A stretch of 64,000 nt of DNA, taken from assembly GCF_022664455.2 (NCBI RefSeq), contig NZ_JAKRKC020000003.1:806001-870000 (forward strand), given 5' to 3'. The notes beneath the pieces were generated by a model. The model searched no databases and was not told the DNA's origin. It saw nothing but the letters and a program-made list of their open reading frames with translations. This stretch comes from Actinomadura luzonensis (GTDB taxonomy: Bacteria > Actinomycetota > Actinomycetes > Streptosporangiales > Streptosporangiaceae). Position numbers and translations under genes: made by a program. Position 1 is the first letter of the stretch. Every line of letters begins with the position of its first letter. Positions 32,004 through 41,451 of this stretch are shown here, piece after piece.

Positions 32004-33182
32004 TTGTCCGCGAATGCCGAGACCGATGTCGAGGATGCCGCCGGAGCCGCAGCCGAAGCCGAGGCCAAGGCCGAGGCCGGAGCCGAGGCCACCGGAGCCG
32101 AAGCTGAGGCCACCGGAGCCGACGCCACCGAGCGGCAGCCGTACGGGCTGCCCGGCAAGCCGCTCGCCCGCGGCCCGTTCCTGTTCGGGCTGGTCGGCGG
32201 CCTGGGGGTGCTGACGGCGATCGCGATCGCGCAGATGGTCGTCAACTCGCTGAGCACGATCATCCTCGTCGTGGTGGCGATGTTCCTGGCCGTCGGGCTC
32301 AACCCGGCCGTGGAGGCGTTGCAGCGGCGCGGCCTGGCCAGGCGCGCGGCGATCACGATCGTGTTCGCCGGGGTGATCGTGACGTTCGCGCTGTTCGGGC
32401 TGGCGGTCGTGCCGCCGGTGGGCAAGGAGCTGGCCGACTTCGTCGCCGCCGTGCCGGGCTACCTCGACGAGCTGAGCAGCCATCCGACGCTGAAGCAGCT
32501 CGACGCCGACTACCAGATCCTGCCGCAGCTCGCGCAGTTCGTGACGACCACGCTCGGCCCCTCGCTCGCCACCGGCATCATGGGGGCGAGCCTGGTGGTG
32601 CTGGACGGCGTGTTCACCACGGTGACGCTGCTGGTGCTCATGCTGTACTTCCTCGGCTCGCTGCACACGATCAAGGCGTACCTGCTCAAGCTGGTGCCGG
32701 CCTCGCGCCGGGCGCGCACGGGCGCGATCAGCGAGGAGATCCTGGCCGGGATCGGCGGCTACGTCGCCGGCAACGTGCTCATCTCGGTCATCGCGGGCGT
32801 GCTGACCTGGATCTTCCTGTCGGTCGCGGGCGTCAAGTACGCGCTCGCGCTCGCCCTGGTCGTCGCGCTGACGGACCTGATCCCGCTGGTGGGCGCCACG
32901 ATCGGGGCGGTGGTGGTGACGGCCGTGGCGCTGCTGCAGTCGGTGCCGGCCGGCATCGCCTGCGCGGTCTTCTTCCTCGTCTACCAGCAGGTGGAGAACT
33001 ACCTCATCTATCCGCGGGTGATGAAGCGCTCGGTGGACGTGACGCCGGCCGTCACCGTGATCGCCGCGCTGTTCGGCGGCGCGTTGCTGGGCATCGTGGG
33101 CGCGCTGCTGGCGATCCCGGTGGCCGCGGCCATCGCGCTGATCATCCGCGAGGTCGTCATCCCGCGGCAGGCGCGGGCCTGA
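32004..33182 (+). CDS. AI-2E family transporter (PerM-like)
   Basis: 392 residues from the TTG at 32004, chosen because GGAGGAG ends 10 nt upstream and no ATG or GTG fits. Residues 1-50 are an acidic Ala/Glu-rich cytoplasmic tail. The body has about eight membrane helices with the family pattern: VVAMFLAVGLNPAVEALQRR near the N-terminus, GYVAGNVLISVIAGVL, and the C-terminal NYLIYPRVMKRSVDVTPAV. Family members export varied solutes; the AI-2 exporter TqsA gave the name. Some relatives are Na+/H+ antiporters. Substrate unknown. Confidence 0.9.
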   Translation: MSANAETDVEDAAGAAAEAEAKAEAGAEATGAEAEATGADATERQPYGLPGKPLARGPFLFGLVGGLGVLTAIAIAQMVVNSLSTIILVVVAMFLAVGLNPAVEALQRRGLARRAAITIVFAGVIVTFALFGLAVVPPVGKELADFVAAVPGYLDELSSHPTLKQLDADYQILPQLAQFVTTTLGPSLATGIMGASLVVLDGVFTTVTLLVLMLYFLGSLHTIKAYLLKLVPASRRARTGAISEEILAGIGGYVAGNVLISVIAGVLTWIFLSVAGVKYALALALVVALTDLIPLVGATIGAVVVTAVALLQSVPAGIACAVFFLVYQQVENYLIYPRVMKRSVDVTPAVTVIAALFGGALLGIVGALLAIPVAAAIALIIREVVIPRQARA

Positions 33183-33213
33183 GCGTCAGAAGGGGGCGAC
33201 GGCGCCGAGCTCG

Positions 33214-34008
33214 TCAGGAGCGGGCGACGCCGAGCTCGGCGTGCAGGAACTCCGACACGGCCGCGTTGAACGCCTCGGGCTGCTCGACCGCGCTGAGGTG
33301 ACCCGCCTTGGGGATGACCTCCAGCCGGCCGCCGGGGGCCGCCTCCGCCATGGCCTTGGCCTCGGCGGGCGGCGTCAGCTCGTCCTCCTCGCCCACGACG
33401 ACCAGCAGGGGGACCTTCAGCGCGGCGAGCGTGTCGGAGGAGTCGGGGCGCGCGGCCATGGCGCGCTGCGCCCAGGCGACCGCGCCCGGCGGCGCGGACT
33501 GCACGAGCCCCTTGACCCGGCCGAACACCATGGCGCGCCGCTCCTTGGTGGTGGGCCCGATGAGCGCCGGCAGCACCTCGCTGACCAGCACGTCGCTGCC
33601 CTCGGACAACACGGCCTGCGCGATGCGCTCCCGGTTGGCGCGCGCCGGGGCCGGGTCGGGGACGGCCTTGGTGTCGGCGAGGACCGCGCCGAGCAGCCGG
33701 TCGGGGTGCCTGCGGCAGAACGCCAGCGTGACGTAGCCGCCCATGGACAGCCCGCCCACCACGGCCCGGTCGACGCCCTCGTCGTCGAGCAGCCTGGCGA
33801 CGTCGTCGGCCATGAGGTCGAGCGACGGCTCGTCGTCGCCCAGCCGGGAGCCGCCGAAGCCGCGCAGGTCGGGCGTGATGACCCGGCAGACCTTCCTCAG
33901 CCCTTCCCGCTGGGCCAGCCACATGGCCGACGACAGCGGGAACGCGTGAAGCAGCACAACCGGGAGCCCGGTCCCGGACGATCTCGTGTAGAGCTGCACG
34001 GCCCCCAC
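33214..34008 (-). CDS. Alpha/beta hydrolase
   Basis: About 264 residues from the GTG at 34008 (VGAVQLYTRSSGTG). In-frame ATGs at 34047 and 34062 lack ribosome sites and would add a short extension. The fold shows the oxyanion segment VVLLHAFPLSSAMW, the nucleophile elbow GGLSMGGYV (Ser), the acid region VVVGEEDELTPP (Asp), and the catalytic His in IPKAGHLSAVEQPEAF. This matches the 3-oxoadipate enol-lactonase/esterase-like group; the substrate is not determined. It is convergent with the AI-2E permease (31-nt gap) and downstream of the SDR gene. Confidence 0.9.
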   Translation of the reverse strand: MGAVQLYTRSSGTGLPVVLLHAFPLSSAMWLAQREGLRKVCRVITPDLRGFGGSRLGDDEPSLDLMADDVARLLDDEGVDRAVVGGLSMGGYVTLAFCRRHPDRLLGAVLADTKAVPDPAPARANRERIAQAVLSEGSDVLVSEVLPALIGPTTKERRAMVFGRVKGLVQSAPPGAVAWAQRAMAARPDSSDTLAALKVPLLVVVGEEDELTPPAEAKAMAEAAPGGRLEVIPKAGHLSAVEQPEAFNAAVSEFLHAELGVARS

Positions 34009-34087
34009 GGTAACGCGGTTCACGCTCTTGAGCACACGATGTCGCATGCCGATATGCCGCAAAGCGTACGACCGCTTCGGTAACGCC

Positions 34088-34846
34088 TCAGATCGCGGTG
34101 GCGCCGCCGTCCACGAAGAGCACCTGCCCGGTCATGTACGCCGACGCCTCGCTCGCCAGGAAGATCGCCGGCTGGGCCATCTCCTCGACGGTGCCCCAGC
34201 GCCGCATGGGCACGGCGGCGACCGTGGCCGCGCCGCCGCTCTCGTCGTCCCAGAGGTTGCGGTTGAGCTCGGTGGCCGTCCAGCCGGGGCACAGGGCGTT
34301 GACCCGGACGCCGGCCGCCGCCCACTCCACGGCCAGCGTCTTGGTGAGCGCGACCACCCCGGCCTTGGCGGCGGCGTACGGGGCCAGGAAGGGCGCGCCG
34401 AGGGCCGCCACCGAGGCCACGTTGATCACCGACCCGCTCCCCCGCTCCAGCAGGTGCGGCGCGACCGCGTGGCAGACGGCCATGGCCGAGTCGAGGTTGA
34501 GCCGCATGATCTTGTCCCAGCCGGACAGCCGCAGGTCCTTGAACTCGACCATGAAGTTGGAGCCGCCCGCGTTGTTGACGACGATGTCGAGGTGGCCTAG
34601 CCCGTCGACGGCGGCGGCCACGGCCCCGGCGGCGGCCTCGCGGTCGGTGAGGTCGGCGGGCAGCACCACGGCCCGGCGGCCCAGGGCCTCGATCTCCTTG
34701 GCGACCTCGGCGAGCGTCTCCGCCGACCGGGACACCAGCGCCACGTCCGCGCCGGCCGCGGCGTAGGCGAGCGCGACCGCCCGTCCGATGCCCTTCGACG
34801 CCCCCGTGACCAGGGCCTGCTTGCCGCTCAGATCGAACGCGCCCAA
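34088..34846 (-). CDS. Short-chain dehydrogenase/reductase (classical SDR)
   Basis: 252 residues from the TTG at 34846, preceded 5 nt away by GGAGGAGG. An ATG at 34861 would place that ribosome site inside the gene. NAD(P)-binding TGASKGIG, the NNAG motif in IVVNNAGGSN, the catalytic Ser in NVASVAALG and YAAAK (Tyr-Lys) are all present, followed by PGWTATELN and a C-terminal SEASAYMTGQVLFVDGG. This is an active-looking oxidoreductase of the FabG/glucose-dehydrogenase type with unknown substrate. It may be co-transcribed with the downstream hydrolase (about 80 nt). Confidence 0.9.
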   Translation of the reverse strand: MGAFDLSGKQALVTGASKGIGRAVALAYAAAGADVALVSRSAETLAEVAKEIEALGRRAVVLPADLTDREAAAGAVAAAVDGLGHLDIVVNNAGGSNFMVEFKDLRLSGWDKIMRLNLDSAMAVCHAVAPHLLERGSGSVINVASVAALGAPFLAPYAAAKAGVVALTKTLAVEWAAAGVRVNALCPGWTATELNRNLWDDESGGAATVAAVPMRRWGTVEEMAQPAIFLASEASAYMTGQVLFVDGGATAI

Positions 34847-34921
34847 CGCCGCCTCCTCCATGCCGTGCCCCGACAGACCGAACCGAACAAGATTCTACGG
34901 AGGCCGGCCCCGGGTACGCCA

Positions 34922-34952
34922 CCGGCGCGGGACCTCGTGAGTCCCGCGCCGG
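34922..34952. terminator. Bidirectional hairpin terminator between SDR promoter and RHS gene end
   Basis: CCGGCGCGGGAC pairs perfectly with GTCCCGCGCCGG (12 bp) around CTCGTGA. It lies 44 nt beyond the RHS stop at 34996 on the minus strand and upstream of the SDR gene, so it should end the RHS transcript. Confidence 0.75.
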
Positions 34953-34972
34953 GTGCGCCCTGGTGAGGCTCT

Positions 34973-35000
34973 ATCGTCCGGTCATCATCGTCCGGTCATC
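34973..35000. repeat. 14-nt tandem duplication at the RHS stop codon
   Basis: ATCGTCCGGTCATC occurs twice head to tail. The copy at 34987-35000 contains the RHS stop codon; the other is just outside the gene. It looks like a recent slippage event. Confidence 0.8.
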
Positions 35001-38000
35001 CGCCGAGGCCGAAGCCGTCGATGATGTCGGCGATGCTGTCCATCAGCTTGTCGGTGCGGTTGAAGAGCTGCGTCTGCAGGCCCCTCTTGTTCGGTTCGAG
35101 CTCGATCTTCTCGGGCTTGAAGATCTGCTTCTCGCCCTGGCCCGACCCGCCGCCGTTCGGCAGGTTGGACGGCGGCCGGCCCTCGGGGTACAGCCGGCCG
35201 TTGCCGTACACGCTGTACGACTGCGTCGGCTGCGTGGTCCCGTCGTTCCGGTAGACCTGGCTCGGTCTCGGCTGCGCCGGCTGCCTGCTCGCCCGCGGCG
35301 GCGAGTGCCGCTGCGCCGCGCGATGGCTCGTCGGACGCCGCGCCGGGGTGGACCGGGCCCGCTGGATGCCCCGCGGGACGCGGCCGCGGTAGTGGTTGCG
35401 CTTGCGGGCCGCCAGAGCCAGCCGCCGCTTGGCCGCCGCCTCCCTGGCCGCCTTGCGCGCCGCCCGGCGGGCCGCGAGCGCCGCCCGCCGCTTGGCCGCG
35501 GCCTCGCGCGCCCGCTCCGCCTTCTCCCGCGCCTTCTTCCTGGCCGCGGCGAGCCGCTTGCGCTTGGCCTCGGCCGCGGCCCGCTTCTTGGCCGCCTCAC
35601 GGGCCCGCTTCTTGGCCTCCTCGGCGGCCCGCTTCCTGGCCTCGGCCAGCGCGCGCTTGCGCGCCGCCTCCCTGGCCCGCCTGATGGCCGCCCGCCGCAG
35701 GGCCGCCGCGGCCGCCCGCTGCGCCGCCCGCTTGGCGAGGTAGCGGGCGCCGATCCGCACGCCCACCGCGACCACGATCCACACCCACTGCCCGTCGGGG
35801 TCGCTCATCGTGACGGGGCTGTTGTTGGCGTAGGCGTAGGCGTTGAGCTGCTGCGGGTCCACGTCGTCGATGACCGGGTCCACCGACAGGAAGCGGCCGA
35901 GCTTGGGGTCGTACTCGCGGGCGCCCAGGTGCACCAGCCCGGTCGTGGCGTCCTTGGTGCCGCCGACGAACCCGCGCTGGCCCGGCCACCAGGGTGGCGG
36001 CGAGCCCCGGTCCTCGCCGAACGGCGTCGTCCGCCGCACCGCCAGCTCGCCCGTCGCGGCGTTCACCGCGGCCTGCGCCGTGCCCTGGTGGTCGTTGACC
36101 AGGAAGAACACCTGGTTGTCCGGGGTGCGGACGGCGATCGGCTCGTCGTTGATCGTGTAGTAGCGGGTCTGCTCGACCGTGTCCTTGCCGTAGTCGAAGC
36201 GCAGCTCCATGTCGTCGATGTAGAGGGTGGCGTCGGTCGGCGTCTTGCGGATCAGCCGGTCGCCCTCGGCGTCGTAGATGAACGACGTCGTCTTGCCCGC
36301 CTCCGTCACCGACTCCAGGTTGCCCTCGGCGTCCCAGACCAGGCTCTGGTCGGCGGTGCCGATCTTGCGCCTGGTGGTGTTGCCCGCGGCGTCGTACTCG
36401 AACAGGTCGGCGCCGACGCTCTGCAGCGCGTGCGGCTGCTTGCCGCCGGCCTGCGGGTAGGTGTACGTGCGCGAGGTCTCGCCCGCGCCGCCCCAGGCGT
36501 GCCTGGTCTCCTTGATCCGGTTGCCGGTGGAGTCGTAGCCGTAGCTGACCGCGTACGGGGCCACGCCGCCGATCGTGCCGGACTGCGGGGAGCCGGACGC
36601 GCAGTCGTCCGTGGCCGTCCACGCCGAGGTCAGCCGGCGCAGGTGGTCGTAGGTGAAGCACTGCGTGTCCTGACCGCCGGCCTCGGCGATCTTGGTGATG
36701 TTGCCGACCGCGTCGTAGCTGTAGCCCAGGTCGAGGTCGGTCTTCGCGGCGCCCTCACGGTCGAGCCGGAAGCTGGTCAGCCGCCGGGTGGACTCGTCGT
36801 GGTTGTAGGTGAGCCACGCCTTCTTGGTGCCGGAGCCGCCCAGCTCGTACTGCAGGGTCTCGCCCAGCTTGGAGTAGCGGGTGGCGTTGACGTACGTCGT
36901 CAGGCCGGTGACCTTGACCGGCTGCGCGAGCCCGTCGTAGCCGTAGACGACCTGCTCCTCGGGCAGCCCGCCGACGCCGGGGAAGCTGACCGACTGCACC
37001 TGGTCGTCGGCCGTGTAGCGGGTGTTGAGCACATACGAGCCGGCCAGCTTGCCCTCGCGCTCGGGGATGGTGACCGTCTCGCGCAGCGGGCGGTAGTCGA
37101 CGTCGATGGCGTTGATCTCGGCCTTGTACGCCTGCCCGCCCACGTACCGGATGCTGGCGTTCATGTGGCCCTTGGCCAGCGCGTCGTACTTCCACTCGGC
37201 CAGCAGCGGGCCGGTGGCCGAGCCCTCGCGCATCTCCTTCTTGCGGCCCAGCTCGTCGTAGACGTAGTACAACGTCTTGCCGCGCGAGTCGGTCGTGGAG
37301 ACCAGCTCGTCGGCGTCGTTGTACGTCATGGTCGTGACGCCCTTGTCGGGGTCCTCGGTCTTGATCTCCCGGCCGCGCATGTCGTAGTGGTGGCGCCACA
37401 CGTTGCCCGCGGAGTCGGTCACCGTGGACAGGCGGCCGGCGTAGTCGTAGGTGTACTTGGTGGACTCGTACTCGCCGGTCGGGGTCTGGCCCTTGTACTG
37501 GCGCAGCTCGATCAGCCGGTCCTCGGAGTCGCCGATGCGGGTGGTCGCGGTGCCTCCCGGCGGCGGCGTGATGTGGATCCGGTCGCCCTCGTTGACGACC
37601 GACACCCGGTACTTCTCCACGCCCTTCGCCTTGAGGATCTGGGCGCTGGCCTCGCCGGTGCCGTCGAACGTCGTCACCACCTGGTTCGGCACCGCCGCGT
37701 CGGTGACGCCGAGCAGGTCGGTGGAGGGGGTGCCGGTGGCGAAGTAGCCGGTGTTCGACTTGTACTGCTCGCCCTGCGAGTTGTAGAAGGTGTCGGTGAC
37801 CGTGCGGCCGTCGCGCAGGGCGGGGTCCTGCGTCTGGTCGTCCCTGGGCGCGGGCTCCTGGGTCTGGCGCTCGCGCATCAGGCCGTCGTACAGCTCGTAG
37901 CTGGTGGTGTAGCCGCCGTCGTCGCGCAGCGTCTTGGTGACGACGTAGCTCGGCCCGTCCGAGCGCATCACGTAGGAGTACTCGGTGTTGGGCGTCTGCT

Positions 38001-41000
38001 GGGCCGCCTTGCTGCGGTCGGCCTGCCACACCTTGACCAGGCGGCCGAGCGCGTCGTGCTCCATCTCCACGCGCCGGTTGTTCGCGTCCACCTCGGCGAC
38101 GGGCTCGCCCCAGGCCGGCTCGACGTACGTGCGCTCGACGTGGCCCAGGTTGTTGGTCTCGGCGATCTCGGTGGCGAGGACGCCGGTGGCCGGGGTGTAG
38201 GCGGTCGTGGACTTGGTGCCGACGGTGTCGGTCTCGCTGGTCTCGCGGCCGTAGATGTCGTAGGTGTGCGTGGTGTCGGTGATCGTGGCGCCGTCGCCGC
38301 CGACGACGACCTGGACCGAGGTCACGTCGCCCTTGCTGGGCGCCTGGCCGTTGGCCTTGCCGTCGTACTGGATCTTCTCGTCGGAGATGAGGTCGCCCGC
38401 CGCCAGCGTGGACACGCCCGTGGAGCAGGGGGCGGCCACCTTCTGGACGCGGCTGGTGTAGTCGAGCATCCAGCTCGTGTCGTTGCGGGCGTAGGTGTAG
38501 CGGGTGCACTGGTCGTCGTCGGCGGTGGACAGGTCGCCCTTGTCCTCCACCGACAGCAGCATGCCCTTCTCGTCGAACGAGCGCTGCTCGCCGGTGCGCC
38601 GCCACTTGCCGCCGGCGACCGCCTTGCGGGTGGTCATCGACTGGGCCTCGACCACGTACGCGCTCTTCGTGACGCCGCCCTGCGTGGACTCGGCGGTCTT
38701 GACCGACCACGGCTGCTCGACGGTGGCGCTCAGCAGCGTGCCGCCGTCGCCGTCGTAGAGGACCTCCTCGCGTTCGAAGCCGGCGTACTGGTCGAGGTCG
38801 TCGACCTTGCCGCCCTCGGTGTCCTCCACCTGCGCGACGCGCTTGGAGCCGTCGGCCTGCTTGTCGCCGTGCAGGCCGCGGAAGTAGCGGAACTCGGTGA
38901 GCGTGCGCTTGGTGTCCTGGCCGTCGCCCTCGCGCACCCGGACCCGGCCGAAGCCGCGCCAGTCCGCCCACGTGCGGTGCTCCGGCTTGACCAGGATGTT
39001 GTCGGCGTAGTGCCAGCCGGCGCCGTCGAGGTACTCGTAGGAGGTGACGGCGGGGGTGCCGCCGCCGACCCGGTCCACCTCCATGGTCTGGGCGACCACG
39101 TACTTGTGGAACCAGTCGGTGACCTCGGTCTCGTCCGGCGGGGCCCAGCGCTGCGGGAAGCAGAGCTTGCTGTTCTTGTCGGCCGCGGGCAGCTCGCCGG
39201 GCTTGCACTCGGCGGCCTTGTAGTTGACCCGCACCTCGCCGCCGGTGCCGTTGTCCACCGCCTGCACCCGCCACTTGACCAGCGGCGCGCGGCCTTCGTT
39301 CGCGTCCACCCGGTTGGGCAGCTGCACGCCGACGAAGGTGGTCCTCGGCAGCGACAACGTGCCGCCCACGTGCCCGGTCTGCTGGATCGAGGCGAGCCAG
39401 AGCGACGGGCTGAGGCCGTCACCGGTCGCCGGGAACTGGTGGGTGAGCGTCCAGGAGTCCACCGGCGTGTACTGGCCGGCGGTGGTGAGGATCTGCGTGG
39501 TGACCTTGGTCAGCCGCTTGCGGCTGAAGAACGTCGGCGTCAGCCGGTCGACGCACTTCACGCCCGCGTCGCAGATCTGGTCGAACGGCACGTCCGGCCA
39601 GCTCGCCGCGGTCTCCTTCTTGAGCTGGTCGGCGGCGCAGGTGACGGTGCCGCTCGGCAGGCAGCGCTCTGCCACCTCGAAGACGATCCGGGCGGCGGGC
39701 TGCTTGGTGAACAGCTCGCCCGACAGGTAGCCGTAGTCGACCCGGCTCAGGTAGGCGTGCCGGTCGTAGCCGGTGCCGAGCTCGGGCTTGCCGTTGCGGC
39801 CGTAGTAGTTCTTCTCCTGGACGTACCAGTACGTGGTGGCGTTGCCGTGCGGGTCGACCGCGTAGTCCAGGTTCCACCGGTAGGCCTGCTGGCACCAGGC
39901 GTTCGCCGGGGTGCTGTTGTAGCAGGGCTCGCCGCTGTTGTTGCCGAACACCGGCACGGTCTGCACCGACTTGGTCTCGGCCTTGCCGCTGGCCCAGCCG
40001 GGCAGGCGGTTGAGGCCGAAGGTGTACTGGGTGCCGTCCTGCGTGGTGACCCGCCAGTACTCGCCGTTGTTGTCGCCGTTGACGGCGCCGGTGAGGTACT
40101 CGATGCGGATGCCGTCGTCGCGCTTGGGCCGCCACTGCTTGGTGGTGGCGTCCTTGACCAGCTCCACCGCCGAGTCGCCGAGCGTCAGGACCGCGTTGTC
40201 CTGGTCCCAGCACAGGTCGCCGGTCTTCTTGCCGTCGATCATGCAGGACTTGTAGCGGCGCTCGATGAACCCGCCCGGGTTGAGCTCGAAGCCCTCGCCC
40301 ACCCAGGACGGCTGGTTGTTGGTGGAGACGGTGCGGCCGTCCACGCTCTGCGAGGAGTAGGCGAGCGACACCTCGGGCTCGTCGCCGCCCAGCGCGGGCG
40401 GGACGCGCAGGTCGTAGCCCCAGTTGAAGTCGCCGGACTGCGCGCCCACGCTCCACTGGGCGGACGGGCCGAGCGAGGTGGCCGAGTGGTCGCCGGAGGA
40501 GCCGGAGGCGGCGGCGGTGACCGCGTACAGGCCGGCCGTCGCGACCTCGGCCGTCAGCGTGCCGTCCTTGGCGTTGTTCTCGCTCTTGACCGGCTCGGGC
40601 CGCGGGCAGTCGTCAGCGCCGGTGAGCGCGCACTCCTCCAGCTTGACCACGCGCAGGCGGGCGCCGTAGTCGCCGCCGTAGGCGTAGCGGAAGCCGGAGT
40701 AGTCGATCTGGAGGCGGGTCGGGCCCGCCGCCTTCGCTGTCGCGGCGCCCGCGCCGGAGCCCGGCGAGACGCGCATGGCCAGGCCGAGGCGGCCGGACCT
40801 GGCGGCGTCCAGCAGCTCGACCTTGACCGGCGTCGCCGCGGCCGCCTTGGCCGCGGCGCCCTTGGCGGGCGGGGCCAGCTTCACCGGGAAGTCGGCGGCG
40901 GCGAGGGTGCTCGCCGTGGCGCCGCTGCCGCCGCTGCCGCTGCTGTCGCCGCTGTCGCCGCCCAGCTCGACGGTCTGCGGCTTGGGCCACTTCACGCCCG

Positions 41001-41316
41001 GCGGGGCCTTCCACGCCTGCTCGGTGACCGGGTTCTGCAGCGGCGGCAGGACCGGGACCTTGCCGCCCTTGACCGGGGTCTCCTTCTGCGTCTCCGGAGC
41101 GGTGCGGGGGGCCGCCTCGGCGGGCATGGCGTAGGCCGCCGGGGCGATCAGCAGGACGGACAGGACGGTGGCCAGCCGGCGGGGCCAGGGGGACTCCGGC
41201 TTGGGCTGGACGAAGCGGTTCCAGAAGGGGTCGGCGGTCTCGTCGTCGGGTCCGGTGGGGTCTGGCGGTCGGTTCCACCGGGATTCGGGCAGCTCTAACT
41301 CATCTGGCAGGTCCAT
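34996..41316 (-). CDS. Secreted RHS-repeat protein with Ala/Arg/Lys-rich C-terminal tail, TTA codon 7
   Basis: 2106 residues from an ATG after GAGAGG. A cytoplasmic 48-residue segment leads into a signal-peptide-like helix (LATVLSVLLIAPAAYAMPAEA). A beta-rich N-terminal region follows, then many YD/RHS repeats (YDSTGNRIKE, YDAAGNTTRRK, YDAEGDRL). The RHS core ends with HLGAREYDPKLGRFLSVDPV and NAYAYANNSPVTMSDPDG near residue 1842. The remaining 264 residues, where polymorphic toxins carry their warhead, are instead a long Ala/Arg/Lys helix-forming tract and a Gly/Pro-rich end finishing DSIADIIDGFGLGG. No toxin fold is recognised and no immunity gene adjoins. Codon 7 is TTA. Confidence 0.92.
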   Translation of the reverse strand: MDLPDELELPESRWNRPPDPTGPDDETADPFWNRFVQPKPESPWPRRLATVLSVLLIAPAAYAMPAEAAPRTAPETQKETPVKGGKVPVLPPLQNPVTEQAWKAPPGVKWPKPQTVELGGDSGDSSGSGGSGATASTLAAADFPVKLAPPAKGAAAKAAAATPVKVELLDAARSGRLGLAMRVSPGSGAGAATAKAAGPTRLQIDYSGFRYAYGGDYGARLRVVKLEECALTGADDCPRPEPVKSENNAKDGTLTAEVATAGLYAVTAAASGSSGDHSATSLGPSAQWSVGAQSGDFNWGYDLRVPPALGGDEPEVSLAYSSQSVDGRTVSTNNQPSWVGEGFELNPGGFIERRYKSCMIDGKKTGDLCWDQDNAVLTLGDSAVELVKDATTKQWRPKRDDGIRIEYLTGAVNGDNNGEYWRVTTQDGTQYTFGLNRLPGWASGKAETKSVQTVPVFGNNSGEPCYNSTPANAWCQQAYRWNLDYAVDPHGNATTYWYVQEKNYYGRNGKPELGTGYDRHAYLSRVDYGYLSGELFTKQPAARIVFEVAERCLPSGTVTCAADQLKKETAASWPDVPFDQICDAGVKCVDRLTPTFFSRKRLTKVTTQILTTAGQYTPVDSWTLTHQFPATGDGLSPSLWLASIQQTGHVGGTLSLPRTTFVGVQLPNRVDANEGRAPLVKWRVQAVDNGTGGEVRVNYKAAECKPGELPAADKNSKLCFPQRWAPPDETEVTDWFHKYVVAQTMEVDRVGGGTPAVTSYEYLDGAGWHYADNILVKPEHRTWADWRGFGRVRVREGDGQDTKRTLTEFRYFRGLHGDKQADGSKRVAQVEDTEGGKVDDLDQYAGFEREEVLYDGDGGTLLSATVEQPWSVKTAESTQGGVTKSAYVVEAQSMTTRKAVAGGKWRRTGEQRSFDEKGMLLSVEDKGDLSTADDDQCTRYTYARNDTSWMLDYTSRVQKVAAPCSTGVSTLAAGDLISDEKIQYDGKANGQAPSKGDVTSVQVVVGGDGATITDTTHTYDIYGRETSETDTVGTKSTTAYTPATGVLATEIAETNNLGHVERTYVEPAWGEPVAEVDANNRRVEMEHDALGRLVKVWQADRSKAAQQTPNTEYSYVMRSDGPSYVVTKTLRDDGGYTTSYELYDGLMRERQTQEPAPRDDQTQDPALRDGRTVTDTFYNSQGEQYKSNTGYFATGTPSTDLLGVTDAAVPNQVVTTFDGTGEASAQILKAKGVEKYRVSVVNEGDRIHITPPPGGTATTRIGDSEDRLIELRQYKGQTPTGEYESTKYTYDYAGRLSTVTDSAGNVWRHHYDMRGREIKTEDPDKGVTTMTYNDADELVSTTDSRGKTLYYVYDELGRKKEMREGSATGPLLAEWKYDALAKGHMNASIRYVGGQAYKAEINAIDVDYRPLRETVTIPEREGKLAGSYVLNTRYTADDQVQSVSFPGVGGLPEEQVVYGYDGLAQPVKVTGLTTYVNATRYSKLGETLQYELGGSGTKKAWLTYNHDESTRRLTSFRLDREGAAKTDLDLGYSYDAVGNITKIAEAGGQDTQCFTYDHLRRLTSAWTATDDCASGSPQSGTIGGVAPYAVSYGYDSTGNRIKETRHAWGGAGETSRTYTYPQAGGKQPHALQSVGADLFEYDAAGNTTRRKIGTADQSLVWDAEGNLESVTEAGKTTSFIYDAEGDRLIRKTPTDATLYIDDMELRFDYGKDTVEQTRYYTINDEPIAVRTPDNQVFFLVNDHQGTAQAAVNAATGELAVRRTTPFGEDRGSPPPWWPGQRGFVGGTKDATTGLVHLGAREYDPKLGRFLSVDPVIDDVDPQQLNAYAYANNSPVTMSDPDGQWVWIVVAVGVRIGARYLAKRAAQRAAAAALRRAAIRRAREAARKRALAEARKRAAEEAKKRAREAAKKRAAAEAKRKRLAAARKKAREKAERAREAAAKRRAALAARRAARKAAREAAAKRRLALAARKRNHYRGRVPRGIQRARSTPARRPTSHRAAQRHSPPRASRQPAQPRPSQVYRNDGTTQPTQSYSVYGNGRLYPEGRPPSNLPNGGGSGQGEKQIFKPEKIELEPNKRGLQTQLFNRTDKLMDSIADIIDGFGLGG

Positions 41317-41335
41317 GAACCTCTCCCAGTCGGGG

Positions 41336-41414
41336 GTGCTGCTCTTTTCGAGGGGGGGACTACTGGGCGAAAGGAGTGCTGCTCTTTTCGAGGGGGGACT
41401 ACTGGGCGAAAGGG
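41336..41414. repeat. 40-nt tandem duplication between LamG and RHS genes
   Basis: A 40-nt unit (41336-41375) starting GTGCTGCTCTTTTCGAGG is repeated with one base missing at 41376-41414. A third partial copy begins at 41415. It occupies most of the 135-nt gap between the two surface-protein genes and lies in their presumed common transcript. Confidence 0.85.
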
Positions 41415-41451
41415 GTGCTGCTCTTGGTGAGAGGAGGCGACAGGGGACGGG

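Noticed and set aside
34996..35790. RHS C-terminus as a known toxin domain
   Set aside because: No nuclease, deaminase, ADP-ribosyltransferase or protease motif could be seen, and no immunity gene adjoins.
34963..41298. A 2111-codon open frame on the plus strand opposite the RHS gene
   Set aside because: It mirrors the RHS gene in the antisense frame that lacks stops in GC-rich DNA. The translation is low-complexity (Val/Gly/Arg/Ala/Leu) and no domain is recognisable, while the minus strand carries clear RHS repeats.
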